Below the pieces are notes generated by a model. That model had not been told where the DNA came from, did no database searches, and saw only the letters and a program-made list of their open reading frames with translations. DNA of 64,000 nt, taken from NCBI GenBank assembly GCA_965232015.1, contig OZ246946.1:3782001-3846000 (forward strand). The letters are read 5' to 3'. Every line of letters begins with the position of its first letter. Position 1 is the first letter of the stretch. The position numbers and the translations under genes are program-made. Below are positions 34,573 to 43,328 of this stretch, piece after piece. This DNA comes from JAJEAO01 sp963667635. GTDB taxonomy: Bacteria > Acidobacteriota > Vicinamibacteria > Marinacidobacterales > Marinacidobacteraceae.

Positions 34573-35190
34573 ATGCGCAACATCGTCTTCGTCGCCCTTC
34601 TCGCCGCCGCCTTCGGCGCCGGGATGCTCTTCGCCCAGGCGCCCGGCTCCCAATCCGAGCCGAGCTGCGACATGTGCCCCGCCGAGTTCGTCCCGAAGGA
34701 GGAGCTCGCCGCGTATCGCCGCGTCGCCGAGGCGACGAGCGTGACCGACCAGCAGGTCCGCTCGCTCGACATCGGGAAGGCGAACGTGCAGGTCGCGTAT
34801 CTCCGCCGGGGCCAGCTCGACGAGCCCCGTCCGCAGTCGGTCGCCGAGCACAGCCTCGTCACCGAGGTCTATTTCGTGGTGGACGGCGCCGCCTCCATCC
34901 TCACCGGCCCCGACCTGGTGGACGCCGAGCCGCGTCCGCCGGATTACCGCGCGGTCCGGTTCCTGAATGGCCCGGGCCACAACGCCGCCGATGTGAGGAA
35001 CGGAGTTGTCCACGAGGTCGAAACGGGGGATGTCCTGGTGATCCCCGCCGGGACCGGCCACCAGTTCGTGAAGATCGAGGATGAGGTCCACTACGTCATG
35101 GTGCGGATGGATCCGGACAAGGTCGTGCCGCTGATGAGCGCGGAGGACTCGCAGGCGTACCTCGCCGAGCACGGGGAAACGGTCAGGTAA
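34573..35190 (+). CDS. Secreted cupin-domain protein
   Basis: 205 residues; ATG 34573 with GGAGGAAT 5-12 bases upstream. A signal peptide (IVFVALLAAAFGAGMLFAQ) directs export. The cupin core: EHSLVTEVYFVVDGAASILTG (first motif), then GVVHEVETGDVLVIPAGTGHQFVKIEDEVHYVMVRM (second), with His residues that could bind a metal. A Cys-x-x-Cys pair (CDMC) lies near the mature N-terminus. Function unknown; a metal-dependent enzyme or sugar-binding protein is possible. Confidence 0.8.
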   Translation: MRNIVFVALLAAAFGAGMLFAQAPGSQSEPSCDMCPAEFVPKEELAAYRRVAEATSVTDQQVRSLDIGKANVQVAYLRRGQLDEPRPQSVAEHSLVTEVYFVVDGAASILTGPDLVDAEPRPPDYRAVRFLNGPGHNAADVRNGVVHEVETGDVLVIPAGTGHQFVKIEDEVHYVMVRMDPDKVVPLMSAEDSQAYLAEHGETVR

Positions 35191-35577
35191 TCCCCCCGGG
35201 CCGCGTCCACAGCGAAGCCGTGAGGTGCGCCGCGGTCCGCATGGGCGGGGGGAGAGCTGGTGACGCGTCATGCGGTGGTGATCGAGACGATCTCGATCCA
35301 GAGGCGGCGCTGCGGGATGGCCTGCGCGCACCGATTTCCCCGACCCCGTGGCGCCCCCTTGCTTCGGGTCGTTCCGGATCGGGCGCGAGATCCGCGAGCG
35401 GGGCGTCGCGGGGCTCCTCGCGGGGCGCCGTCGGAGGGTGTCATGGATCTTCGTCGAAGGGATGCGGTCTGAAGGGATCCGCCGGGCGATTTCGTACGAC
35501 TCCGACTTCTGGCGCGGACGCTTCCTTCCCGCCTGAACGCCGCTCGGCCCCGCACCCGTAGAATTCCGCTTCCAGCC
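35191..35577. other. 387-bp region without a recognised gene
   Basis: No supported gene. A plus-strand ORF at 35348-35536 ends in the somewhat protein-like RRVSWIFVEGMRSEGIRR and AISYDSDFWRGRFLPA, but it lacks a ribosome site and a known family. TAGAAT at 35559-35564, 13 bases before the next ATG, is a probable -10 box. Confidence 0.5.
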
Positions 35578-36507
35578 ATGCACAAAGACTCCGGAATCGG
35601 CCACGACCAGCCTCTCTTCATCCAGCCCTTCGACCACCGGGGCAGCTTCACCCGGTTCTTCGGGTTCCGCGGTCCCGCCGGGATCAGCCCGGCGCGGGAT
35701 CAGTTCGCCGCCCTCTCGGCGGCGAAGACACTGATCTACCGGGGTCTCCTCGCGGCGATCGAAGGCGGCGTCCCGAAGGAGCAGGTCGGAGTGCTGGTGG
35801 ACTCCCAGTTCGGCAGCCAGGTGCTCGCCGACGCCGCGGCGAAGGGCATCCCGCGGGCGGTGTGCATCGAGAAGAGCGGCCAGCCGGTTTTCGACCTCGA
35901 GTACGACGTGGGCTGGGTGAGCCACATTCGTCACCATCGGCCGGACATCGTGAAGGTGCTCGTCCGCTTCCATCCCGACGATGCGGTGGAAACGGCCGTC
36001 GAGCAGCTCACCCGGCTGAGGCTCGTTTCCGACTACCTCCATGGACCCGAGCGGCGCCTCTTCATGTTCGAGCTGCTCGTCCCCGCGACGACCGACGAGG
36101 ACCGGGAGGCAGGGGACGCCTATGACTGCGAGCTGCGTCCCGGCCACATGGTGCGCGCCATCCACCGCCTCCAGGACTTCGGGATCGAGCCCGACATCTG
36201 GAAGATCGAGGGCGTGGACACCGAGGCCGACGCCCGCCGGGTGGCGGCGGCCTGCCGACGCGGCGATCACCGGCGGCGGGTCGGCGCCATCGTCCTCGGT
36301 CGGGGCTCGGACGCGGTCCAGGTCCACAAGTGGCTCCGGGTCGCCGCCCCGGTCGAAGGGTTCATCGGCTTCGCCGTGGGGCGCACCAATTTCAAGGCGC
36401 CCCTGACCGACTTCCTTGCCGGGGAACTCGACGAGGCGGCCGCGATCGCGCAGATCGCCGCGAACTACACCGGCTGCGTGAACGCTTTCGTTTCCGCCCG
36501 GAGCTGA
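35578..36507 (+). CDS. DUF2090 protein, IolC C-terminal (5-dehydro-2-deoxyphosphogluconate aldolase-like)
   Basis: 309 residues forming a TIM-barrel-like fold. It opens with LFIQPFDHRGSF, the DHR motif of class I aldolases of the LacD/DUF2090 kind. DIVKVLVRFHPDD, FMFELLVPAT, DIWKIEGVDTEADARRVAAA and GFAVGRTNF (the phosphate-binding end) follow. In inositol degraders this domain is the C-terminal half of IolC and splits 2-deoxy-5-keto-gluconate 6-phosphate. Here it stands alone with no other iol gene in the window, so the substrate is open. Confidence 0.82.
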   Translation: MHKDSGIGHDQPLFIQPFDHRGSFTRFFGFRGPAGISPARDQFAALSAAKTLIYRGLLAAIEGGVPKEQVGVLVDSQFGSQVLADAAAKGIPRAVCIEKSGQPVFDLEYDVGWVSHIRHHRPDIVKVLVRFHPDDAVETAVEQLTRLRLVSDYLHGPERRLFMFELLVPATTDEDREAGDAYDCELRPGHMVRAIHRLQDFGIEPDIWKIEGVDTEADARRVAAACRRGDHRRRVGAIVLGRGSDAVQVHKWLRVAAPVEGFIGFAVGRTNFKAPLTDFLAGELDEAAAIAQIAANYTGCVNAFVSARS

Positions 36508-36555
36508 GCCACTCCCCGTCTCGCCGCCGCGGGACGGGATGCCTCCGGGCTGGAC

Positions 36556-37119
36556 TCAGCGGCCTCGGCTCAGGGCGCGAATCCGTTCGGCGACATCGCG
36601 GGCGATTTCGTTCGGGATCGGGATCGTGAGGTTGTACTGCGCGATCTTCCAGCGCCCCTCTTCCAGCACGAGTGTTCCGCTGCCCCGCGTCTCGCCGAGA
36701 TTCTCGTTCTCGAGCCGCTCATCGAACCAGGCGGTTCGGCCATCGGGGGCGACCGAGACGTGCCGCTCGAGCAGGTGGTACGTCCAGCCGGTCCCGGTGT
36801 CGAACCGGGCCCGCGTGTACTCCATGAACTCCTCGCGCGTCCAGCGCTCGGTGGCGTCCGTTCCGAGGAAAACGGCTTCCCGGGCGTAGAGCGCGAAGTA
36901 GCCGTCGAAGTCCGCCTCGGAGGCCATCGTGTGGAGGGCGTCGAGGACGGCGGAGACATCGGCCCGGCCGCGGCCTGGATCATCGGGGGTCGGCGGCGCG
37001 GCGCACGCCCCGGCGGCGAAGAGCGCAACAAGCGCCAGCGCGATCCTCGCTGCGACGCCCGGCGTCGGGCGCGGGCCACCGGTCCTGCGCATCGTCTCGA
37101 GCATGAGTCCCTCATCCAT
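36556..37119 (-). CDS. NTF2/SnoaL-like domain lipoprotein
   Basis: 187 residues; the signal ends LFAAGA-C, giving an acylated Cys near residue 39. The cone-shaped NTF2-like fold is indicated by VLDALHTMASEADFDGYFAL, then YAREAVFLGTDATERWTREE and TWFDE-type strands ending SGTLVLEEGRWKIAQYNLTI. Such proteins bind or convert small molecules; no catalytic residues stand out. GGGAG lies 2-6 bases before the chosen ATG; ATG 37104 and 37092 are alternatives. Convergent with the DUF2090 gene. Confidence 0.78.
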   Translation of the reverse strand: MDEGLMLETMRRTGGPRPTPGVAARIALALVALFAAGACAAPPTPDDPGRGRADVSAVLDALHTMASEADFDGYFALYAREAVFLGTDATERWTREEFMEYTRARFDTGTGWTYHLLERHVSVAPDGRTAWFDERLENENLGETRGSGTLVLEEGRWKIAQYNLTIPIPNEIARDVAERIRALSRGR

Positions 37120-37326
37120 GCTCCCGACCTTACCGGGTCCCTCGGACGACAGGGCGATCGGGCTCCGCCGCCGCCCGCGTCGCGCGATGCTTCCCGAGCC
37201 GCGGGCGGCGGCGCCCCCGACCGGGACGATCCCGCGGCGCTGAGACCCCGGGGACGGCGGCGCTCAGCAGGTTGCCGGTCCGGCCGCCAGCGACGTCGGT
37301 GGCCGACCGGGACCAGCACGGATGTT

Positions 37327-37343
37327 CCGGTCCCCGGAACGGG
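37327..37343. repeat. 17-bp direct repeat, left copy, flanking the NACHT operon
   Basis: CCGGTCCCCGGAACGGG, identical to 42745-42761. The left copy with its flank forms GTTCCGG-TCC-CCGGAAC. The pair encloses exactly the two-gene DUF4143/NACHT operon and its promoter. Confidence 0.85.
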
Positions 37344-37357
37344 CTCCTGCTCCTGTC

Positions 37358-37393
37358 TTCAAGAAGATTACTCTACTGAGTAAGAATACTCAT
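37358..37393 (+). promoter_or_regulatory. AT-rich promoter/operator region of the NACHT operon
   Basis: An isolated AT-rich stretch in GC-rich DNA. TGAGTA-AGAA-TACTCA (37376-37391) is an inverted repeat, and a further TACTCT lies just upstream (37368-37373). ATTAC and GTAAT mark the outer ends at about 37366 and 37398. This looks like an operator over a promoter, but I cannot fix -10 and -35 with certainty. The rest of 37120-37357 holds no gene. Confidence 0.45.
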
Positions 37394-38698
37394 ATGCGTA
37401 ATCGACTGGACTCTCGCCCACGCGCCATGAGGTTTCCGCCCGCGTTCGAGCGATCCCAGGTCGCGGCGCTCATCGAGCGACTCGCGGGCCCTCCGAGGCG
37501 CATCACGGCGCTGTTCGGGCCCCGGCAGTGCGGCAAGACGACCATTGCGGACCAGGCCCTCGCAGGCCTCCGGCGGCAGAACTCGCACCGTACGCTCTAT
37601 CGCGCCGCGGACCAGCCCCCTCCCGATGCCGTACGGGAGCGGCGGAGCACGGTCGGACGCGTGTCCGCGCTCCCCCATCCCGAATGGATCGTCGCACAGT
37701 GGCGGGAGGCGCGACGGCTGGCGAAGGAGCGGCCTCCCGCCGTGCTGGTCCTCGACGAAATCCAGCTCGTTTCCCGGTGGTCCACCGTCGTGAAGGGTCT
37801 CTGGGACGAGGATCGCGGCCTTCGGCGTCGCCCCCACATCGTCCTTCTGGGCTCGGCGCCTCTTCGCCTCCAGCAGGGGCTCAAGGAGAGCCTGGCGGGC
37901 CGCTTCGCGCCGCTCCCCGTCCACCACTGGTCGCTTGCGGAAATGGCCGCCGCGTTCCGATTCGATCTGCAGCAGTTCCTGTTCTACGGCAGCTATCCCG
38001 GGGCGGCCGACTTCGCCGAGCGATGTCGCGTGGACGCCTGGCGCGAGGCCGTGCTCGACGGTTGCGTCCTCCCGACGGTGGAGCGCGACATCCTGGGCTT
38101 GACGCGGGTGGACAAACCGGTCCTCATGAAGCGCCTGTTCGAGATGAGCGCGCACTACTCGGGACAGATCGTTTCGTTCACGAAGCTCGTCGGTCACCTG
38201 CAGGAAGCGGGGAACACGACGACGATCGCCCGCTACCTCGAACTCCTCGAGGCAGCCGGGCTCGTCGCCGGCCTCTCGAACTACGCGAGGAACCCGCTTC
38301 AACGCCGTGCGAGTCCGAAACTCCTGGTGCTGAACACGGCGCTGATGACGGCCTCATCGGGCCACGACCCCGAGGAGGCGCGCGCCGACCGCTCGTTTTG
38401 GGGACGGCTCGTCGAGTCGGCGGTGGGGGCCCATCTGTACCGCACGCGCCGGCCCGGGACCAGCCTCCATTACTGGCGGTTCAAGGGTCAGGAGGTGGAC
38501 TTCGTTCTGCAGCGCGGCCCTCACGTTCTCGCCGTCGAAGTGAAGTCGGGAGATCCCCGCGGGCCCCATTCCGGTCTCGCTGCGTTCGGGAAGAAGTTCC
38601 CCGGGGCGCGGGGCCTGATGGTGGGAGCCGAAGGCGTACCGCTCGTGGAGTTCCTCGCGGAGCCGGCCGAGCGCTGGCTGACGGAGCGCTGGGAGTGA
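37394..38698 (+). CDS. AAA_14/DUF4143 ATPase, first gene of the NACHT operon
   Basis: 434 residues from ATG 37394 (ATG 37427 and 37322 are alternatives; none has a Shine-Dalgarno). Walker A ALFGPRQCGKTTIADQAL, Walker B PAVLVLDEIQLVSRW and HIVLLGSAPLRLQQGLKESL with SLAGRF are all intact. The C-terminal DUF4143 domain has YLELLEAAGLVAGLSNYARN and the nuclease-like core HYWRFKGQEVDFVLQRG, then LAVEVKSGD (acidic residue and E-x-K in place). Members are widespread stand-alone ATPases of unclear role. The stop overlaps the GTG of the large NACHT protein, so the two are made together. Compare the degenerate relative at 25 kb. Confidence 0.87.
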   Translation: MRNRLDSRPRAMRFPPAFERSQVAALIERLAGPPRRITALFGPRQCGKTTIADQALAGLRRQNSHRTLYRAADQPPPDAVRERRSTVGRVSALPHPEWIVAQWREARRLAKERPPAVLVLDEIQLVSRWSTVVKGLWDEDRGLRRRPHIVLLGSAPLRLQQGLKESLAGRFAPLPVHHWSLAEMAAAFRFDLQQFLFYGSYPGAADFAERCRVDAWREAVLDGCVLPTVERDILGLTRVDKPVLMKRLFEMSAHYSGQIVSFTKLVGHLQEAGNTTTIARYLELLEAAGLVAGLSNYARNPLQRRASPKLLVLNTALMTASSGHDPEEARADRSFWGRLVESAVGAHLYRTRRPGTSLHYWRFKGQEVDFVLQRGPHVLAVEVKSGDPRGPHSGLAAFGKKFPGARGLMVGAEGVPLVEFLAEPAERWLTERWE

Positions 38699-41600
38699 TC
38701 CTGGGGCGCACCGTGACGCGGATCGCTCCCGGGGGCGGGGGCGAGCGGCGACCGCTGTCCGACTACGGACGGGCTGTGGCGTACGTGCTTCTCGGTGATC
38801 CCGGGGCGGGGAAGACGACGGCGTTTCGGCGCGAGGCCGACGCCGCCGGCGGGAGTTCGACGTTCGTCTCCGTGCGCGACTTCCTGGCGCTCGACCCCGG
38901 GGCTCATCCCGAGTGGAAGGCCGGGCCGTTGTTCCTGGACGGCCTCGACGAGGTTCGAGCCGGCTGCTCGGACGGCCGCACCCCGCTGGACGCGATTCGC
39001 GGCCGCCTCGATCGCCTCGGGCGACCGTCATTCCGGCTCTCCTGCCGGGAGGCTGACTGGCTCGGCAACAACGATCGGAAACATCTCGAGTCCGTCTCCC
39101 CCGATGGGAATGTCCTCGTCTTACAGCTCGACCCGCTGGACGACGCCGATATCCGTTCTCTTGTCGAGTCGCGTCGTTCGGACACCGACTCCGGCGTCTT
39201 CCTGGCGGAGGCGTTCCGTCGTGGAATGGAAGGGATCCTGCGGAATCCCCAGACTCTGGATCTCATCCTGAATGCGTTTGGGGAGACTGGTTGTTGGCCG
39301 GAGAGCCAGCGCGAGGTCATGGAACACGGGGTCCGGCAGCTCGCTCGAGAGACCAACGAGGAGCACCGGATCGGGCAGGCCGCCGAAAGCGCACCGGCCA
39401 GCCCGAGAGCCGTTCTGGAGGCCGCGGGGTGGATCTCCGCGGCGCATCTGCTTGGCGGGGGAGTGTTCCACCAATCCTCGCCGTCGGTTTCCGGGACCGG
39501 CGATGTCCTACCGGAGGACTACGGCGCGGCCCTCTCGCCGGCTGTCCGCGCGGCGCTCCGGACGCGGCTCTTCGCCGCTGGTGGCGAAGGGTGTTTCGAG
39601 CCGGTCCACGCGAACCTCGCCGCGTTTCTCGCTGCGCGCACGCTCGCCGATCTTGTTGAGAACGGCCTACCCGGAACCCGCGTGCTGAGCCTGCTCGGCG
39701 CGGACGACGGGGCGCCGCCGACTCCTCTCCGAAGCCTCGCCGCCTGGCTCGCCGCGCTGTCTCCGGCGTTGCGGCGCTCCCTCAGCGAGCTCGATCCGGT
39801 CGCGGTTCTGATGTACGGCGACGTTGGTGACTTCACGGTCGAGGAGAAGGGGCTCCTGTTGCGAGCCGTCGCCCGCGACCCGCATCGGCTCCACGAGACG
39901 CGGTGGTCTGACATGGCGTGTCGGGCGCTTGCCGGCGCCGATATGACGCAGGTCTTGCGGGAGGTGGTGGAGGACCCGGATCGCAGCGAGTCGAAGTTGG
40001 GTGTCATGCTGCTGGCCGTCGAGGCGCTCGGCCACGGCGTATCGAACTCCGCTTCGAGGGACAGCCTGTTGCGTGTCGTTCGGGATCCTGCGCGGGGCCG
40101 AGAGATACGCGTTGCGGCGCTCGATGCGTGGGTCCGCCTCCTGCCCGAAGGCGCGCAACGGATCGAGCGACTCCGCTCCTTGCTCGACGAGGTGCGGCAG
40201 GGGACCGTGGAAGACCGCGACGGCGAACTCCTCGGATCGTTGCTCGATCAGCTCTATCCCGGCGCTATGGCGCCTCGCGAACTGTGGACGCAGCTCTCAC
40301 CTTCGGCCCGTCGAATCGTCGGGGCGCTCTGGACGTTTCTGAATCGGCTGGGGAAGGAGTGTCCAGATGCCGACCTTCCCGAACACCTCGACATCCTGGC
40401 GAGCGGCGCCGACGGCGCACGAGACAAGCTGGCCCGTCTGGACTACGAGGATCTGGGATCCATCCTGCTGGCTCGGGCTGTCCGGGTCCACGGCGAGTGC
40501 GTCGAAACAGCTCGACTGTTCGCCTGGCTGCGGGTCGGTCTGGACGAGAACGGGTTTCTGAGTCCCGGGGGACCGGGTGGCGACGAGGCCGCGAACGGGA
40601 TCCGCGAGTGGCTGGCCGCCCGACCCGATAAGCAGAAGGCGATCATCCGGCTCTCTCTGCGTACGGAACCGATCCGCAGTCTGGAATCGCCGTCGTACCA
40701 CCTCGGAGAACTGTTGTACCGCTCCGAGCTGCCCGAGGACATCGGCCGCTGGCATCTCGACGAAGCGGTGGCGACGGGCCGGGGCACACTGAGGGAAACG
40801 CATCTACGGGAGTTCATCGCCGCGCTGTCGCGGCGACCCGTGGCGGTGGACGCGGCGCTCGCGGACGCCCGTCGGCGCCTTGGCGAGGATTCGAAGGCCT
40901 CCCGATTTCTGGGCGGGCTCCTCAGCTTTCCCCTGCCGAAGAACCACCTGGCGCATCGGATCCGGTTCCTCCACTTGCGCCGAGGGAGAGCAGCGGACAG
41001 TGGTCTGCTCGTGGCGGCGCAGTCCCAGCGGAAGGAGCTGGAACGGAACCTCGCAACACCCGGCCTTCTGGACGCACTGGCCCACACCTACTTCCGAGGG
41101 TTGCGCTCGGAGGGCACACAAGGGGGGCGGCATCATGTCATCCAGGCGCTCGGGGGCGACGAGCACCTCGGGAACCTGGCCGTCCTGGCGCTGTCGCGCA
41201 GCGTAGAGCGACCGGATCTGCCCTCCGCGCAGGAGCTCCTTCGGCTTCGGAGGCGCGACCGGATGAGCGCGTTCGTCTGGCCGGTGCTCATGGGACTGGC
41301 GGAGCGCGCGCCAGCCGAAGTCACCCGGTTGGAGGAGACGCGTCTCGAGGTGGCGCTCGCCTGCCGGCTGCTCCAGCCGGGGCTCGGCCAGGAGACGCCG
41401 TGGTACGAGCGATGTATCGCCGAGCGCCCGGACGTTGTCGCCAAGGTCCTCGTCGTCGTCGGGCGCGTTCTGTTGGCGACGGGAGATCCAGCCATCACGG
41501 ACTTCTACCTGCTCGCGCGAGACGATCACCGTGCTGTGGCGCGCCGGGCGATGCTGCCGCTGTTGAGAGCGTTTCCGGCTCGCGCCAGGCGAGCCCAGCT

Positions 41601-42729
41601 CCCTCTCCTCGATCATCTGCTGTGCGCCGGCCTGCACCAGCTCGAAAGCCGCGGCGTTCAGGAGCTGAGCCGGATCGTGGCCCGCAAGGCCCAGCAAGCA
41701 AGCACCACAAAGGCCGCCCGCGTACGCTGGATGGCGGGCGGCCTGCTCCTCGATCCGAAGCGGTACATCCCCCTCCTTTCGGAGCAGATGTCGGGTGTTC
41801 GGGCCCCATGGGATGGACTCGAGGCCTTCCTCCACACCCTCGTGGGCCGTACCCGACCGGGGATCGCCGAGCGGCTGAACGCTGGTTCCCTGGAGTTCTT
41901 CATCCGGACTTTCGGCTCGCGTTGCCGCCCACTCGTAGTAGAACCGGGAGTCCTCTTTTCTCGCGGCGGAACTCCAGAGCTCGTGGGCGGTCTGATCCAG
42001 ACGCTCGCCGGGCTCCCCGGACCGGAGCCGACCCACGCGCTCGGGCGACTCGCGTCGGATTCGGCCCTCGCCGCCTGGCGGCCGATGGTCGAGCAGGTGC
42101 TCTCCGAGCAGCGGGTCCTCCGACGGGATGCAAGCCACATCTTTCCACAACCAGCAGCGGTCATCGAGGCGCTTCGGGACCGGGCGCCCGCAAGCGCCGC
42201 CGATCTACGGGCGTTGGTGCTCGACCGTCTGACTCGCCTCGGTCGGGAACTGAGGACGACGAACGCGAACCTTTGGCGACAGTTCTGGAACGAGCCCGGA
42301 AAGTCCGGGCAAGCGCGGGAACCGAAGCACGAGAATGCCTGCCGGGACGCGTTGCTCGCGATGCTGCGTCCGCTTCTCCCCGAAGGGTGCGACGCGCAGC
42401 CCGAGGGGCAGTACGCGAAGAACCGTCGCGCGGACATCCGGGTCGCGTACGGCCCCTGGAACGTGCCAGTGGAGATCAAGAAGAACGCGCACCGCGACCT
42501 GTGGCGGGCGGCGCGAGAGCAGCTCCTGGCTTGCTACGCCACCGATCCCGCCACCGAGGGGCTGGGCATCTATCTCGTGCTCTGGTTCGGTCCCGAAGAG
42601 ACGGCGCCGCTGGAGCGGGGCAGGAGGCCGGCGACGCCGGAGGATCTGCGCAACGCCGTGGTGAAAGGGCTCACTGCCGCCGAGCGCCGGCGGGCTGCGG
42701 TCCTGGTCATGGACGTCACGCCACCGTAG
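38695..42729 (+). CDS. Large NACHT-type STAND NTPase with C-terminal PD-(D/E)XK-like nuclease
   Basis: 1,344 residues from GTG 38695 (GTGA overlap with the ATPase gene; frame extensions further upstream are shadows). NTPase at the very N-terminus: VLLGDPGAGKTTAF with Walker A 34-42, GPLFLDGLDEVRAG (77-90) with the D-G-L-D-E Walker B of NACHT/STAND proteins, and SFRLSCREADWL as sensor. Residues 250-1200 are helical, Leu/Arg-rich and repeat-like, probably an HEAT/TPR-type sensor solenoid. The last 130 residues form a restriction-nuclease-like core: D1247 (RRADIRV), E1260 and K1262 (VPVEIKK), followed by REQLLACY and GIYLVLWFG. Inference: a defence protein that senses an invader through the solenoid and cuts nucleic acid. 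The order NTPase-sensor-nuclease is the reverse of Avs proteins, whose effector is N-terminal. Confidence 0.8.
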   Translation: MILGRTVTRIAPGGGGERRPLSDYGRAVAYVLLGDPGAGKTTAFRREADAAGGSSTFVSVRDFLALDPGAHPEWKAGPLFLDGLDEVRAGCSDGRTPLDAIRGRLDRLGRPSFRLSCREADWLGNNDRKHLESVSPDGNVLVLQLDPLDDADIRSLVESRRSDTDSGVFLAEAFRRGMEGILRNPQTLDLILNAFGETGCWPESQREVMEHGVRQLARETNEEHRIGQAAESAPASPRAVLEAAGWISAAHLLGGGVFHQSSPSVSGTGDVLPEDYGAALSPAVRAALRTRLFAAGGEGCFEPVHANLAAFLAARTLADLVENGLPGTRVLSLLGADDGAPPTPLRSLAAWLAALSPALRRSLSELDPVAVLMYGDVGDFTVEEKGLLLRAVARDPHRLHETRWSDMACRALAGADMTQVLREVVEDPDRSESKLGVMLLAVEALGHGVSNSASRDSLLRVVRDPARGREIRVAALDAWVRLLPEGAQRIERLRSLLDEVRQGTVEDRDGELLGSLLDQLYPGAMAPRELWTQLSPSARRIVGALWTFLNRLGKECPDADLPEHLDILASGADGARDKLARLDYEDLGSILLARAVRVHGECVETARLFAWLRVGLDENGFLSPGGPGGDEAANGIREWLAARPDKQKAIIRLSLRTEPIRSLESPSYHLGELLYRSELPEDIGRWHLDEAVATGRGTLRETHLREFIAALSRRPVAVDAALADARRRLGEDSKASRFLGGLLSFPLPKNHLAHRIRFLHLRRGRAADSGLLVAAQSQRKELERNLATPGLLDALAHTYFRGLRSEGTQGGRHHVIQALGGDEHLGNLAVLALSRSVERPDLPSAQELLRLRRRDRMSAFVWPVLMGLAERAPAEVTRLEETRLEVALACRLLQPGLGQETPWYERCIAERPDVVAKVLVVVGRVLLATGDPAITDFYLLARDDHRAVARRAMLPLLRAFPARARRAQLPLLDHLLCAGLHQLESRGVQELSRIVARKAQQASTTKAARVRWMAGGLLLDPKRYIPLLSEQMSGVRAPWDGLEAFLHTLVGRTRPGIAERLNAGSLEFFIRTFGSRCRPLVVEPGVLFSRGGTPELVGGLIQTLAGLPGPEPTHALGRLASDSALAAWRPMVEQVLSEQRVLRRDASHIFPQPAAVIEALRDRAPASAADLRALVLDRLTRLGRELRTTNANLWRQFWNEPGKSGQAREPKHENACRDALLAMLRPLLPEGCDAQPEGQYAKNRRADIRVAYGPWNVPVEIKKNAHRDLWRAAREQLLACYATDPATEGLGIYLVLWFGPEETAPLERGRRPATPEDLRNAVVKGLTAAERRRAAVLVMDVTPP

Positions 42730-42744
42730 AAGATGACACCCCTC

Positions 42745-42761
42745 CCGGTCCCCGGAACGGG
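42745..42761. repeat. 17-bp direct repeat, right copy, flanking the NACHT operon
   Basis: Identical to 37327-37343 and 15 bases after the NACHT stop. Overlapping it, CCCCG-GAA-CGGGG (42750-42762) forms a hairpin that may terminate the operon. Confidence 0.85.
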
Positions 42762-42820
42762 GCCCCGGCGGGGAGCGCATCCGCGCGGTCGCGCAGCGAT
42801 GGCTGGCGCGCTAGCATCCG

Positions 42821-43303
42821 ATGATGGTGATGGCCGAGACACACTTCGATACGCACCGATTCGTGAAGCGCCTGACCGAGGCGGGCCTGGCCGAGCCGGT
42901 GGCCGAGGCGCTCGTCGAGGAGCAGGTGCGGCTGCTCAATGGCCACCTCGTTACCTCCACCGACCTGGCGGCAACGGAGCTGGCCCTGAAGGCCGACATC
43001 GAGCGGGTGAAGGCGGAGCTGGAGGCCGAGATCGAGCAGGTGAAGGCGGAGCTGAAGGCCGACATCGAGCGGGTGAGGGCCGAGCTGAATGTGGGCCTGG
43101 AGCGGGTGAGGGCCGAGCTGGATGTGGGCCTGGAGCGGGTGAGGGCCGAGCTGGATGTGGGCCTGGAGCGGGTGAGGGCCGAGCTGACGAAGGACATCGA
43201 AGTCGCCCGGACGCAGTTGAAGGCCGAGCTGATCCGCTGGATCTACGGAGCCATGATGGCCCAGGTCGCCCTCATCGTCGCGCTGCTGAAGCTGTTCCCC
43301 TGA
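42821..43303 (+). CDS. Hendecad coiled-coil protein with C-terminal membrane anchor
   Basis: 160 residues. N-terminal 45 residues (HFDTHRFVKRLTEAGLAEP, VAEALVEEQ) resemble the head of DUF1640/CCDC90-like proteins. Then comes an uninterrupted coiled coil built of 11-residue units (L-x-V-G-L-E-R-V-R-A-E and variants), coded by near-identical 33-bp units. A hydrophobic helix ends the chain (WIYGAMMAQVALIVALLKLF). It probably forms a membrane-tethered rod; function unknown. ATG 42821, 42824 and 42830 compete; a TAGCAT box at 42812-42817 would fit the last. It lies just outside the right direct repeat of the NACHT module. Confidence 0.78.
   Translation: MMVMAETHFDTHRFVKRLTEAGLAEPVAEALVEEQVRLLNGHLVTSTDLAATELALKADIERVKAELEAEIEQVKAELKADIERVRAELNVGLERVRAELDVGLERVRAELDVGLERVRAELTKDIEVARTQLKAELIRWIYGAMMAQVALIVALLKLFP
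42993..43191. repeat. About six tandem 33-bp units inside the coiled-coil gene
   Basis: Units of the type GAGCGGGTGAGGGCCGAGCT recur every 33 bases; the last three are nearly identical and the first three have drifted. The in-frame period of 11 residues is the hendecad of a straight coiled coil. The number of units may vary between strains. Confidence 0.85.
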
Positions 43304-43328
43304 GGGGACGGTGTCGAGCGCTGCCCGG

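Noticed and set aside
35348..35536. Short ORF in the 35.2-35.6 kb gap
   Set aside because: No ribosome site, no family, not enough evidence to call a gene; noted as region content only.
42993..43191. Regular 33-bp repeats as a possible CRISPR array
   Set aside because: The repeats are contiguous, in frame, and code a coiled coil; there are no unique spacers and no cas genes.
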